Assembly (NCBI RefSeq): GCF_017303295.1
Contig: NZ_JAFKOK010000002.1
Span: forward strand, 310,001 to 374,000
Reading direction: 5' to 3'
DNA: 64,000 nt
Source of the DNA: Rhodobacter sp. NTK016B
GTDB lineage: Bacteria; Pseudomonadota; Alphaproteobacteria; Rhodobacterales; Rhodobacteraceae
Shown: piece after piece, positions 39,369 to 48,785 of the stretch
Position numbering within the stretch: the stretch's first letter is position 1
How the letters are laid out: each line of letters opens with the position of its first letter
The notes under the pieces: generated by a model
What the model saw: the letters and a program-made list of their open reading frames with translations, nothing else
What the model was told of the DNA's origin: nothing
Database searches by the model: none
Made by a program: the position numbers and the translations under genes

Positions 39369-41591
39369 ATGAGCACTGCCCTTCCCGCCGCGTTCGACCC
39401 CGAGTGGTATCTGGCCACCTATCCCGACGTGGCGCTGACGGGAATGGACCCGGTCGAGCATTACCAGCGTTTCGGCCGTATGCTGGGGCGCCAGCCCAGT
39501 GCGGATGCCCCGCGGTCCCGGCCGGTCTTGCCGCATCTGCAACCCGACACGGCGACCGCGAAACCTGTTACGCCAGCCACTGCCAGCGCCGCGCCGGAAC
39601 TCGCCATCCCGCGTCCCAGCCGGCCCGGCCCGATCATCGATCGCCCGGCGGGCTTCAACGCGGCGGCGTCGATCCCCGGTACGCTGCTGTCGAACGTTAC
39701 CGAGCGCACGAAGCCTTTGACGCTTGCCCACCTGGCTGACACCCCGCAGGCCGAGAGCGCGACGCCCGCCGCGCTCAACACCTATGCCAAGCTGTTCGGT
39801 CTGCCCGCGCCCGCCAAGAGTTCCGCTAGGGCCTCAGGCAACCTGACAGGTTTCGAGCCGTTCCAGACCGGGGCGCTGCGCATCGAAAGCCTGTGGTACG
39901 AGACCACCGGAACGCTCCGCCTGCGCATCGCCGGGGGCGAAGACAGTGCCGCCTGGGTGCTGAGCGCGTTCCAAGCCGTCCCCGACAGTCCCGATGTATT
40001 GCATCCGGCGGGCGAAAGTCTGGTACTGCCCGCCGAAGGCCCGGCGCTGTGGGACATCGCGCTGGTCCATCCGATGATGCCGGTGTTGGTGCAGGCGACA
40101 GGCCCGGACGGCATGGTGCAGGCGACCGCCCTGCTGGCCTTTCCGTCGCTGCTGCCCGGCGGGCTGCACGGGGCCGAGGGCAAGGCGCTGCAACGCACGT
40201 CCAACCCGATGGATTCGCTGTGGTCGCTGACCGAGATGCTGGTGCGCGAGAAGCTGGGAAAGACCGGCGCCAATGCCCCGTCGCTGGCGGGCATCCGCGT
40301 CTCGCTTCGCGGGGCGACCGGGGCCGAGCCGATCTTCGCCGCACCAACGCTCGATTGGCTGGATACGCTGTTCGGCCTGTCCGTGACGCCGATTGACGAC
40401 GCCGAGGACGCGCTGACGCAGGGCGAAGCCGCCCTGCGCGACCTGTTGGGCGAGCGGGCACCCGCGCGGCCCCAAGGGGATGCAGGCCTGATCCTGACCC
40501 TGCCGGGCGACGGGTTGCCGACGCTTTCGGCGCTGGTGTCGCGGCGGCTGGACAACGACCTGCCCGAGAACAGCGCCGCTCCCTATCTGGTTGCCGAAGA
40601 CGCCAATCTGCGCCCGCGCTGGATGGTCTCCCCGGCCGTTGGCCCGACCTCGGACCCGTCGCAGCCCTCGATCGGCACGCCGGGCCTGGCGGCCTCGGCC
40701 ACCGAAGCCGCCGCCCTGCCGGTCCCCGTGGCCGTCCTGTTCCGCCCGCGCAACCCGCCGCATCCCACGCGTCTGCTGCTGCCCGTCGCGCCGGATGCGC
40801 TCGCGCAGGATACGAAACCGAGCAAGATCGGCCCCCTGCTGGTTGTGCTGACCGCGCATGACCCCGCGCGGATGGAAGAGCTGTTACGCAGCGTCCAGAC
40901 CATGGCGCAGGCGGATTTCGTCGTGCGGCTCGCAGGCGTGGACAAGGCTGCGCTGCGCGCCTCACTCAATCGCATTCTGGGCAATGGCGGCTGGCGCGAG
41001 ACCGGGCTTGAGACCGATCTGCGCAGCCTTGCCGGCGAGGGCGATACCGAACTGCTGCTCACGCTCGACGATCGCGTGGTGTTGTACGATCCGCAAACGC
41101 TGGTGAGCCTGAAGGCGCTGATCGACCGGACGCCCGACACGGCATCGGCAAGCTGCCTGTTGCTGGCCGAACGCGTGGTCAAGAAGGCCGCCGTGCTAAG
41201 CCCTGCCGTGGGCGGGCTGTTTCCCGCGCGCGTCTCGTTTGCAACCTCACCTTCGCTCGGTTTCCACGAGCCCGACACGTTCCAGCCGCTGCCATCGGCC
41301 GATTACGCCGTGGTCGCCAATGCCCTGCCGCTGTCCCTGTGGCGGCGCGACGTGCTGGCTGCCCTGCCAACGCCCGACGGCCCGGTGCCCGATCATGCCG
41401 CCGATATCCATCTGGGTCTCGACGCACTGGATGCGGGCTATCGCCATCTGTGCAGCTCGAAGATCCGGGCCGGGTATCTGGGCGAGTATGTGCGCCGCGA
41501 CGAGATCGACCCGGTCGGCACGCAGTATTTGCGCCCGGCGCTGTGGGAGGCGATCTTTCGCCGTGTGACGGTGCTGCGGGAATTGTTCTGA
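39369..41591 (+). CDS. Large polysaccharide-locus protein with WYLxxYPDV motif
   Basis: A 740-residue protein. The N-terminus carries FDPEWYLATYPDVALTGMDP then EHYQRFGRMLGRQPS, a short module found in bacterial glycan-synthesis proteins. A Pro/Ala-rich linker follows (to ~residue 150). The last ~230 residues look like a reduced GT-A domain (PLLVVLTAHDPARMEELLRS, TELLLTLDDRVVLYDPQTL, PDHAADIHLGLDALDAGYRH). It is the first gene of a four-gene run and overlaps the next start by one base (TGATG). Probably a glycosyltransferase or scaffold for one; no donor can be named. Confidence 0.7.
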   Translation: MSTALPAAFDPEWYLATYPDVALTGMDPVEHYQRFGRMLGRQPSADAPRSRPVLPHLQPDTATAKPVTPATASAAPELAIPRPSRPGPIIDRPAGFNAAASIPGTLLSNVTERTKPLTLAHLADTPQAESATPAALNTYAKLFGLPAPAKSSARASGNLTGFEPFQTGALRIESLWYETTGTLRLRIAGGEDSAAWVLSAFQAVPDSPDVLHPAGESLVLPAEGPALWDIALVHPMMPVLVQATGPDGMVQATALLAFPSLLPGGLHGAEGKALQRTSNPMDSLWSLTEMLVREKLGKTGANAPSLAGIRVSLRGATGAEPIFAAPTLDWLDTLFGLSVTPIDDAEDALTQGEAALRDLLGERAPARPQGDAGLILTLPGDGLPTLSALVSRRLDNDLPENSAAPYLVAEDANLRPRWMVSPAVGPTSDPSQPSIGTPGLAASATEAAALPVPVAVLFRPRNPPHPTRLLLPVAPDALAQDTKPSKIGPLLVVLTAHDPARMEELLRSVQTMAQADFVVRLAGVDKAALRASLNRILGNGGWRETGLETDLRSLAGEGDTELLLTLDDRVVLYDPQTLVSLKALIDRTPDTASASCLLLAERVVKKAAVLSPAVGGLFPARVSFATSPSLGFHEPDTFQPLPSADYAVVANALPLSLWRRDVLAALPTPDGPVPDHAADIHLGLDALDAGYRHLCSSKIRAGYLGEYVRRDEIDPVGTQYLRPALWEAIFRRVTVLRELF

Positions 41592-43126
41592 TGCGGATCG
41601 TCGTCATCATTCCCAACGCCGAATGGCAAAGCACTGCAGGCGTGCGTATCCGATACGAACGCATCCGCCCGTGGATCGAGGCCGAGGGTCACAGTTTCAC
41701 CCTGCAGCCGATCGACGAGGCGATGGCGGCGTCCGAGCGGGCGGGCGACATTTACCTGATCAGCAAATGCCATGACGTGCGCTCCCAGCTGCTAACCCGG
41801 CAATTGCGTGCCGAGGGCTGCGCGGTCGGGATCGACTTTTTCGACGATTATTACAGCCAGAAACAGGATGCGGCCTTCATGCATCTGCGCGCGTGGTTCC
41901 GCATGATGACGGCGCAGGTCGATTTCGGCCTTTGCTCGACCCCGAACATGCGCGACCGGCTGGCGCGGCTGGTGCCCGATCTGCCGCTTCTGGTCATGAA
42001 CGACCCCGCCATCGGCTGGGACGACACGGCCTTGGCCGAAGGGCTGCGCGCGGTGGCGCAGCGCACACGTGCCAGCAAGGTGCTGGATATCGGTTGGTTC
42101 GGGATCGGCGACAACCCGTATTTCTCGCTCGGGCTTGAAGACCTGCACGCCTTTTCAGGCCAGCTGCTTCAGATCCGCGCGCGCGGATACCAGCCGCGCC
42201 TGCGTATCCTGACCAATCGCCGCGCGCTGGATACACGGCGGCTTGAGATGATCGCACGTCTGCCAGTTCCTTCGCTGGTCGAGGAATGGAGCGAAGAAGC
42301 CGAAACCGCGCTGATCGCGGACAGCCTGTTTTGTTTCCTTCCGGTCAATGGGCAGGAATTCAGCACGGTGAAATCGCTCAATCGCGCGGTGTCGGTGCTG
42401 GCTGGGGGCTCGCAGGTCCTGTCCACGGGCTTCCCGCTTTACGACACGCTCGCCCCCTTCATTTACCGCGATCTGGGCGAGTTACTGGATCATCTCGACG
42501 CCGACACCCTGCGCGTTCGCCCGCAGACCCTGCCCGATCTGGGGGCTCTGATGGAACAGATTGGTTCGGCGCAGGTCGAAGCGAAACGGCTGACGGCGTT
42601 CCTTGAGACGCTGCCGCGCCCCAGACCGCATGACTGGCCGGGCCAGAAGCCGGTCATCGTGTTGCAGGGCAGCCGCCCGCAGGGCGAGATCCACAAACAG
42701 GTGCAGCGCCAGGGCTACCTGTCTGCGGCCTCGCCGCGCACCACCGCGAAACTGGCGTTCGATCTGTCGGCGCGATCGGACCCCGATGGCCGGTTCGTGG
42801 ATGTCGTGCTGCGCGACCGCTCAGTCTCCAGGCTGGCCGAGAACTGGCGCGGCCGCGTGGCAAAGGTCAGCCCGCCTGCAGGCGGCGATCCGGCCCCGAC
42901 CCTGCGCCTGACTCAAGATGACCTGCCCGGTCTTCGCCCGATGCTGCGCGTCTCTGCGCCCCGGCGCGAGTTGGAAGAACAATCGCGCTACCGGCCGGAT
43001 ATGGCGCTGATGGCCGAGATCATCACGCTGATCTTCGACAGGCCACACCTGTTCTTGTCCGAAGCGAACTCGCCCTATTGGTCCCCTGAAATCGAAGCCC
43101 AGCGAAGCGATAGAGCCCATGTCTGA
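41591..43126 (+). CDS. Putative GT-B glycosyltransferase (tandem set, member 1)
   Basis: A 511-residue protein starting at the ATG that overlaps the previous stop; the longer frame to 41339 lies inside the upstream gene. It opens with RIVVIIPNAEWQSTAGVRIR and has IDFFDDYYSQ near residue 80 and VSVLAGGSQVLSTGFPLYDT near residue 275. These match in place the HVDDDLL and GMATIASRGLVYDE segments of the next two proteins, so the three seem to share a GT-B-like core. The C-terminal ~150 residues are unlike the others. It overlaps the next gene by eight bases. Confidence 0.65.
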   Translation: MRIVVIIPNAEWQSTAGVRIRYERIRPWIEAEGHSFTLQPIDEAMAASERAGDIYLISKCHDVRSQLLTRQLRAEGCAVGIDFFDDYYSQKQDAAFMHLRAWFRMMTAQVDFGLCSTPNMRDRLARLVPDLPLLVMNDPAIGWDDTALAEGLRAVAQRTRASKVLDIGWFGIGDNPYFSLGLEDLHAFSGQLLQIRARGYQPRLRILTNRRALDTRRLEMIARLPVPSLVEEWSEEAETALIADSLFCFLPVNGQEFSTVKSLNRAVSVLAGGSQVLSTGFPLYDTLAPFIYRDLGELLDHLDADTLRVRPQTLPDLGALMEQIGSAQVEAKRLTAFLETLPRPRPHDWPGQKPVIVLQGSRPQGEIHKQVQRQGYLSAASPRTTAKLAFDLSARSDPDGRFVDVVLRDRSVSRLAENWRGRVAKVSPPAGGDPAPTLRLTQDDLPGLRPMLRVSAPRRELEEQSRYRPDMALMAEIITLIFDRPHLFLSEANSPYWSPEIEAQRSDRAHV

Positions 43127-45446
43127 ACAACGAAAAACGGTCTATTTCATCATCAACCTGCTGCAGGATGTGAATGTCGTCCGCGGGCTGGTCTACCTGA
43201 CCGTACGTGAAACCGATGCGGCGGTCGGCTTCCTGATCAGCGACGCTTTCATCACTCGCGACGGGCAGAAGATCTGGCAGAAAGAACTGGCGCAGCTTGC
43301 CGCCGAAACCGGCGCCAGCCTGCACCGCTTCGGCGCGATCAGCGAGGCCTATGCCGTCCTGCAGGGCGGCAGCGGCATGATCTTCGCAGCAAGCGAATCC
43401 AACCTTAACGCGCACTGGCAGACCCATGACGTTCTGCGTGCCGCGCCACCGGGCTATCTGCGGGTCACGCTGCAGCACGGTTTCGAATGCGTAGGCTTCC
43501 GACAGAGCCGCGAGCATGTCGTCGCACATGGCCGCAACATCAACTTCGCTGCCGATGTCGTCTGCAGTTGGTTCGAACCCTCGGTCATGACCGCCTTGCC
43601 AGCAAGCGAGCGCGCCAAGCTCTATGTCTCGGGGCCGCCGATGCTGCTGCTGGCGCCCAATGCCAGCCATCCCGACCACCCGCCGCAGAATGGCGGCATG
43701 GTCTGCGAAAACCTGCACTCGGTCCGGCTGAGCGCTACGGGCGATCACAAGGCGTCCTTCATGGACATCTTCTTCGATTTCTGCGCCGAGATGCGCAAGC
43801 GCGACGCCGAGGTCACGCTGCGCCCGCATCCGGGGGGGCAATATGTCCTGCGCAACAATATAGAACTGCCGGCGAATGTGCGGCTCAACAACCTGCCGAT
43901 GTACCACGTCAATCTGCGCGGCTACGATTACGGTATCTCGGCCCCGTCGACGGTGGTGTTCGACATGGTGCTGGCCGGGATTCCGGTCGGTGTGTGGCGC
44001 GACTCTGGCGGGGTGATGGATGCGGGCAATTACGACGGGCTGGCCGAGATCAGCACGCTCGACGACTGGCTGGCTTTCGAGCGCGACGTTCGGCTGCGCC
44101 CCGATATGCTGATCGAGCGGCAGAACGCCTTCCTGCGCAGGCTACAGATGCCCAGCGATCCGGCAGAGGTTTATCGCCGCTTCGCCCGGCTTCTGGTTGC
44201 GGGCACAAGCGGCAGCGCACGACCTGTTCCGCCGCCCTTCCCGGTCGTCGGCGCAGGCCCCGCGACAAAGCCCGCCGAGCCCAAGCGCATCACGCCGAAA
44301 CGGCTGCTTTTCGTCGCCAACGCGCTGATCCCAACGCTGCAATTGTCGTTCCTCAAGCCGCTCAAGCCGCTGTTCGACGCGGGCGAGATCGAGCCGTTGA
44401 TGCTGACGGGCGACGATCTGAAGGACAAGTTCGGCAAGCATTCCACAAGCGCCGAGGGGCGGGCATGGTTCATTCAGCAGATCGCCGAGGCCAAGCCCGA
44501 TCTGATCGTCTGCTGCCGCTATAGCGCCGCTCATGCTGGCGCGGTGCTGGAATACGGGCGCAAGAACGACGTGCCGGTGATCTTCCATGTCGATGACGAT
44601 CTGCTGAACATCCCGCGCGAGATCGGCGAGAAGAAGTGGATCATGCACAACAACCCCGCGCGCATTCAGACGGTGACGACGCTGCTGAACAAGGCGGATC
44701 TGCGTTATTGCTCGACGCGCAAGCTGAAGGACCGCTTCCGCCAGCTCAATTTCTTCGGGCCCGCCGTAGCCGGACAGATCTATTGCGCCTCGACGGTGAT
44801 GCGGCCCGCCGAACGCGGCCCGGTGCGCAAGGTCGGCTATATGGGCTTCGACCACGCGCATGACTTCGAAATCGCCCTGCCCGCGCTGGTCCGGTATCTT
44901 CACCGCAACCCCGAGGTCACCTTCGAATTGTTCGGCTCGATCCCGCTGCCCGACCAGTTGCGCCCCTTCGGCGACCGGGTGGTCGAAGTCGCACCCGTGC
45001 GCGATTACGCTGCCTTCCTGCAAACACTTGCCGACCGCAAATGGGATATCGGTATCTGCCCCTTGGCGCAGACCGCGTTCAACGAGGTCAAAGCCAACAC
45101 CAAATGGGTCGAATACACCGCCTGCGGCATGGCCACGATTGCCAGCCGGGGGTTGGTCTATGACGAATGCGCGGCCGGGGGCCGCGGCCGCTTGATCGGC
45201 GACGACGCATGGGAAGAGGCGTTGCAGGAACTGACCGACAATCCCGACGAGCGCTATGCCACCGCCCTGCGTGCGCAGCAGCATCTGGAAACCGTCTATT
45301 CCAGCGAACGGCTGAAAGAGCAGGTTCTCGATGTCTTCGATACTGCTGCGCGGCTGGTCGAAAAACGCAAGGGCACCGCTCAGCCCGCCCCGATGGCGGC
45401 GCTGCGGCGGACGCTGACGCCCGAAGATCTCGGGCTGGCGGGCTGA
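43119..45446 (+). CDS. Two-domain putative glycosyltransferase (tandem set, member 2)
   Basis: A 775-residue protein of two parts. Residues ~1-360 resemble capsule or glycerophosphate transferase-like GT-B proteins (RVTLQHGFECVGFRQSREH, EVTLRPHPGGQYVLRNN, GISAPSTVVFDMVLAGIPVG). Residues ~390-760 are a second GT-B unit (VIFHVDDDLLNIPREIGEKK, KVGYMGFDHAHDFEIALPAL, NTKWVEYTACGMATIASRGL). The second half is closely matched by the whole of the next protein. A double transferase could add two residues of a repeat unit. Donors are unknown. Confidence 0.72.
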   Translation: MSEQRKTVYFIINLLQDVNVVRGLVYLTVRETDAAVGFLISDAFITRDGQKIWQKELAQLAAETGASLHRFGAISEAYAVLQGGSGMIFAASESNLNAHWQTHDVLRAAPPGYLRVTLQHGFECVGFRQSREHVVAHGRNINFAADVVCSWFEPSVMTALPASERAKLYVSGPPMLLLAPNASHPDHPPQNGGMVCENLHSVRLSATGDHKASFMDIFFDFCAEMRKRDAEVTLRPHPGGQYVLRNNIELPANVRLNNLPMYHVNLRGYDYGISAPSTVVFDMVLAGIPVGVWRDSGGVMDAGNYDGLAEISTLDDWLAFERDVRLRPDMLIERQNAFLRRLQMPSDPAEVYRRFARLLVAGTSGSARPVPPPFPVVGAGPATKPAEPKRITPKRLLFVANALIPTLQLSFLKPLKPLFDAGEIEPLMLTGDDLKDKFGKHSTSAEGRAWFIQQIAEAKPDLIVCCRYSAAHAGAVLEYGRKNDVPVIFHVDDDLLNIPREIGEKKWIMHNNPARIQTVTTLLNKADLRYCSTRKLKDRFRQLNFFGPAVAGQIYCASTVMRPAERGPVRKVGYMGFDHAHDFEIALPALVRYLHRNPEVTFELFGSIPLPDQLRPFGDRVVEVAPVRDYAAFLQTLADRKWDIGICPLAQTAFNEVKANTKWVEYTACGMATIASRGLVYDECAAGGRGRLIGDDAWEEALQELTDNPDERYATALRAQQHLETVYSSERLKEQVLDVFDTAARLVEKRKGTAQPAPMAALRRTLTPEDLGLAG

Positions 45447-45450
45447 GATC

Positions 45451-46536
45451 ATGCCAGCGCCCCTGAAGGTTCTTGTCGTCGGTGACGAAGAACGCGGCGC
45501 TGCGGCGACGCAGGTGATCAGTTTCGGCCAGCCTCTGGCCGGGGCGCCGGGGATCGAGGTCACGCTCGATCCCCATCGCGGCGAACGCAGTGCTATCGCC
45601 GCACGCATCCGGGACACCGCGCCCGATATCATCGTGCTGTCACGCTACACATGGGAGCAGGGCAAGATCTGGGCCGACTATGCGCACGCGAAGGACATCG
45701 CGCTGCTGTTCCATCTCGACGACGATCTGCTGGCGGTTCCCGAAAGCCTCGGGGCGCATAAATTCGCGATCTACAACGACCCCGAACGTCTTGCGGTGCT
45801 GCGCGCGAGTATCGAAAGCGCCGATCTGGTCTATGCCTCGACCCCGGCACTGGCCGAGCGGCTGGCCGGTCACGGGGTCGAAACGCCGATCATCGCGGGC
45901 GATATCTATTGCTCGGTCGCGCCTGACGATATCGGCGCGCTGCTGCCGCCCGCGCAAGGGCCGGTCATGGGATATATGGGCACCGGCGGGCATTCGGCGG
46001 ATCTGGCGATGGTGCTGCCCGCGATCTGTGCGCTGCTCGACCGCTTGCCGACGCTGCATTTCGAGCTGTTCGGCACCATCCAGATGCCGGGTGAGCTGAA
46101 GCGTTTCGGGCACCGCGTGCGGCATTTGCCCTTTGTCGTGGGATACGACGCGTTCATGCCGCAACTGCGTACGCTCGGCTGGTGGGTCGGACTGGCGCCG
46201 CTGGAAGACAACAGCTTCAACCGCTGCAAGGCCGATACCAAATGGGTGGAATACACCACAGCCAGCATCGCCACCGTGGCCTCGGACCTGCCGGTGTACG
46301 CAAAAGCGTGCTCCGACGGCTGCGGGCTACTGGCGCGCGGGACCGAGGAATGGATCGCCGCGATGGAGACGCTGCTTGTGAACCCCGCCCAGCGTCAGGC
46401 GATGATCGGCGCGGCGCAGGACAAGCTGCGGGCCGAGTACAGCCATGCGCGGCTGCGCGAACAGGTGCTTCGCGTGCTTGACGCGGTGCAGCACACTGCA
46501 CGCGCTCGCGTCGCCGGGGCCGAGGCGGCGGGCTAA
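45451..46536 (+). CDS. Putative GT-B glycosyltransferase (tandem set, member 3)
   Basis: A 361-residue protein paralogous to the C-terminal half of the preceding one: LLFHLDDDLLAVPESLGAHK, GPVMGYMGTGGHSADLAMVL, HFELFGTIQMPGELKRFGHR and DTKWVEYTTASIATVASDLP line up with its matching blocks. It starts four bases after the previous stop and ends three bases before the convergent sulfotransferase gene. It probably transfers one sugar in the same polymer. The shared blocks point to a local duplication. Confidence 0.75.
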   Translation: MPAPLKVLVVGDEERGAAATQVISFGQPLAGAPGIEVTLDPHRGERSAIAARIRDTAPDIIVLSRYTWEQGKIWADYAHAKDIALLFHLDDDLLAVPESLGAHKFAIYNDPERLAVLRASIESADLVYASTPALAERLAGHGVETPIIAGDIYCSVAPDDIGALLPPAQGPVMGYMGTGGHSADLAMVLPAICALLDRLPTLHFELFGTIQMPGELKRFGHRVRHLPFVVGYDAFMPQLRTLGWWVGLAPLEDNSFNRCKADTKWVEYTTASIATVASDLPVYAKACSDGCGLLARGTEEWIAAMETLLVNPAQRQAMIGAAQDKLRAEYSHARLREQVLRVLDAVQHTARARVAGAEAAG

Positions 46537-46539
46537 GCG

Positions 46540-48561
46540 TCAGCCGCCGCGCCTGACCAGCCGGATCATGCGGCGCAGTGGGCCGGTAATCCGCCATGAG
46601 GTACTGCTACGAAGTGCCGCCACCTCGCGTTCCAGCGCGTCGCGCTCTTGCCGAGCGGTCGACAGATCGTAACGCAGGCTCGACAGGTCGACATGCAGCG
46701 CGGCGATTTCGCTTACCCGCTGCGCGCTGTCGCGATTGAGCACCGCGTTCGCGTTTTCACTGTCGGCCACCTTGTCGCCCAGCGAGGTGACCTGGGAATG
46801 CAGCGTGTCGATCTCGCCCTGCTGCTTCATCGCATATTGCGTGAGCGTCGCGACCTCGCGGAAGCGGTCCTGCAGGTGGTCCTGCATTTCCCTGCCTGCC
46901 TTGCGCGCGGTCTCGAGATCAGTGCGCAGACGCTCTGCCGCCTCGGCCTCGCGCGCCAGTTCGGCCTTGGCCTCGGACAATTCGGCGGCGGTGGTCTCGG
47001 TTTCGTGTTGGCGCTGGGTCAGCGCGCTTCGCACTTGCGACAGCTCGTCCGTCAGCGCGTCGAACTCGGCCTTGCGCGCCTCGGCCTGCGCCTCGGCCTC
47101 GGTCAGTTCCTTGCCCAGACGAGAAATCTCGCGGTCGTTTTCCGTGATGACCATCGTGAGCTGCGCAAGCTCCTGATCGCGCGCCGAAGCCGCTTCCTTC
47201 AGCGTGCCGACCTGCGCGCGCTGCGCTTCGAATTCCTCGGCCAGGGTCTTGTGCTGCGCCTCGAGGATCGCGCGTTCGCGCTCGCTCGCGGTCGCGCGCT
47301 CGCTCTTGATGGCAAGTGCCGCTTCAAGGCGATGGATCTCCTGCGCGCGGGCCTCGCTATCGGCCATCGCGTCGGCCAGTTTCTGCGCGGCGGCGGCGGC
47401 CTCGTCGCGGGCCGCCAAGAGCTTCTTGGTCAGCGCGTCCTTGTCTTTCTGGCGCCCGGTCCGCTCGTCCTCAAGCTGCTCTTGCCGCGCGGCGAGCGCG
47501 CTTTCAAGCCGCGCCACATCCTCGGTCCGTTTCGCCAGTTGCGCATTAGCGTCAGACAGCTTCTTCGCCTCGGCCTGCTGCTTCGTGAGTGCGTCGTCGG
47601 CCCGTTTCTGCTGCGTTTCGCGCGCCGTCTCAAGCGTGGTGATCTGCTCACCAAGCGAGCGGGTCTGCTCACGCTCGGCCTTGACCACCCGTCCGAAAGC
47701 GCGGGCGGCATCGTTGAACGAGGCGCGGATCGCGTCGAGCGTCTCGTAATCGGCGCTGTCTTCGCCTTGCTCGGCCCAACGGGTGAAGATCGCGTAAGTA
47801 TCGCGCAGCCAATTGACCAGAAGCGGGTTATCGCTCTGTTCGTCGGGCCGTTCCTGATGGTGACGCAGGTCGGTGGACAGGAAGTCTTCGACTATTGTTT
47901 CGACCTGATCGAGCCCGCGAGGCCAGCGCAGGCCCAGCGCTTTCTCTGCCTCTGACACGACCCGGGGCCAGCGACGGATCAGCATGTCGTAGCTGGTCGC
48001 GTAGCGCACCGTGCCACGCGTCTGAACCTCGGCCTCGAGCACGTAATGCAGCCAGATCATGTGGCTCAGCGCCCGGCTGAATTTCTTCTTCGTGCGCAGC
48101 GAGCGCGCGACCTCTTCCGGATGGCGTACAGTCAGGATCGGCAGAACGCGCCGGCCAGCCTGTTCCAGAACGCGGGTCCAGAACGGCACCAGACGGCATA
48201 TGCGCGGATCTTTCAGAACGATAAGCGGGCTGTCCCCGAAATCCGCGTGCACGAGATCCACCGCGCGCTGAAAATACGTCGCGGCCACCGGCGACTCGTG
48301 CCAATGGGGATTGAAAACGAGGAAATCATCCCACGCGGTTCCGGCCGAGGCGAGAATCTCGTCGTTGAGATCGCGAACGGCGGTGGATTCGAAAAAGCCC
48401 TTCGCGTTGCTTTGCGAAGGCTCCATGATCGCCTGAGGCAATTCACACCCGAGCTTGCTGAGCACTCCGGCCAGAGCGGACGTTCCCGAGCGGTGCATCC
48501 CCAGAACCAAGACGGCGGCCTTCGCGGGCTTCGCAGCAGGCGACTTCGTCTTCTTACTCAT
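46540..48561 (-). CDS. Sulfotransferase fused to a long coiled coil
   Basis: A 673-residue protein. Residues 1-~280 are a sulfotransferase: VLVLGMHRSGTSALAGVLSK (residues 17-36) is the 5'-phosphosulfate loop and LTVRHPEEVARSLRTKKK the 3'-phosphate site. Residues ~285-640 are an almost unbroken Glu/Ala/Lys/Arg-rich coiled coil. The last residues read SSTSWRITGPLRRMIRLVRR, a tail often seen at the ends of O-antigen glycosyltransferases and likely to contact the membrane or a partner. GGGAG precedes the ATG at 48561. The coiled coil may set the length of the chain or tether the enzyme to the polysaccharide machinery. Confidence 0.85.
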   Translation of the reverse strand: MSKKTKSPAAKPAKAAVLVLGMHRSGTSALAGVLSKLGCELPQAIMEPSQSNAKGFFESTAVRDLNDEILASAGTAWDDFLVFNPHWHESPVAATYFQRAVDLVHADFGDSPLIVLKDPRICRLVPFWTRVLEQAGRRVLPILTVRHPEEVARSLRTKKKFSRALSHMIWLHYVLEAEVQTRGTVRYATSYDMLIRRWPRVVSEAEKALGLRWPRGLDQVETIVEDFLSTDLRHHQERPDEQSDNPLLVNWLRDTYAIFTRWAEQGEDSADYETLDAIRASFNDAARAFGRVVKAEREQTRSLGEQITTLETARETQQKRADDALTKQQAEAKKLSDANAQLAKRTEDVARLESALAARQEQLEDERTGRQKDKDALTKKLLAARDEAAAAAQKLADAMADSEARAQEIHRLEAALAIKSERATASERERAILEAQHKTLAEEFEAQRAQVGTLKEAASARDQELAQLTMVITENDREISRLGKELTEAEAQAEARKAEFDALTDELSQVRSALTQRQHETETTAAELSEAKAELAREAEAAERLRTDLETARKAGREMQDHLQDRFREVATLTQYAMKQQGEIDTLHSQVTSLGDKVADSENANAVLNRDSAQRVSEIAALHVDLSSLRYDLSTARQERDALEREVAALRSSTSWRITGPLRRMIRLVRRGG

Positions 48562-48728
48562 ACGTGTCCGCTCCCAACGGCCTTACTGCATCCGATCTCG
48601 TGTTCGGAATTCCGGTTCACCCTAAAGCTATAGGCGCAGGAATAACCAGAGCAAACCCGAAAAAGGGGGCGGGAATTCGGGACTTGCGACGCGTTCTTGC
48701 GAAATGGCCACAAGCCCCGGACTGCCGT

Positions 48729-48785
48729 CGATCACCCAGCCATCACTCGGCGATCACCCGTCGATCACTCGGCGATCACTCGGCG
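48729..48785. repeat. Short tandem repeat at the end of a GT8-like gene
   Basis: About five imperfect copies of a 10-12 bp unit, consensus CGATCACTCGG, run from 48729 to the stop codon of the gene at 48776-49516. The last copy contains the TCA stop complement and the final Ala-Glu codons, so the array seems to have grown from the gene's own 3' end by slippage. Copy number may vary between strains. Confidence 0.6.

Noticed and set aside
46648-47955. A 435-codon plus-strand frame opposite the coiled-coil sulfotransferase
   Set aside because: The repeat-like Leu/Arg composition simply mirrors the coiled coil on the other strand.
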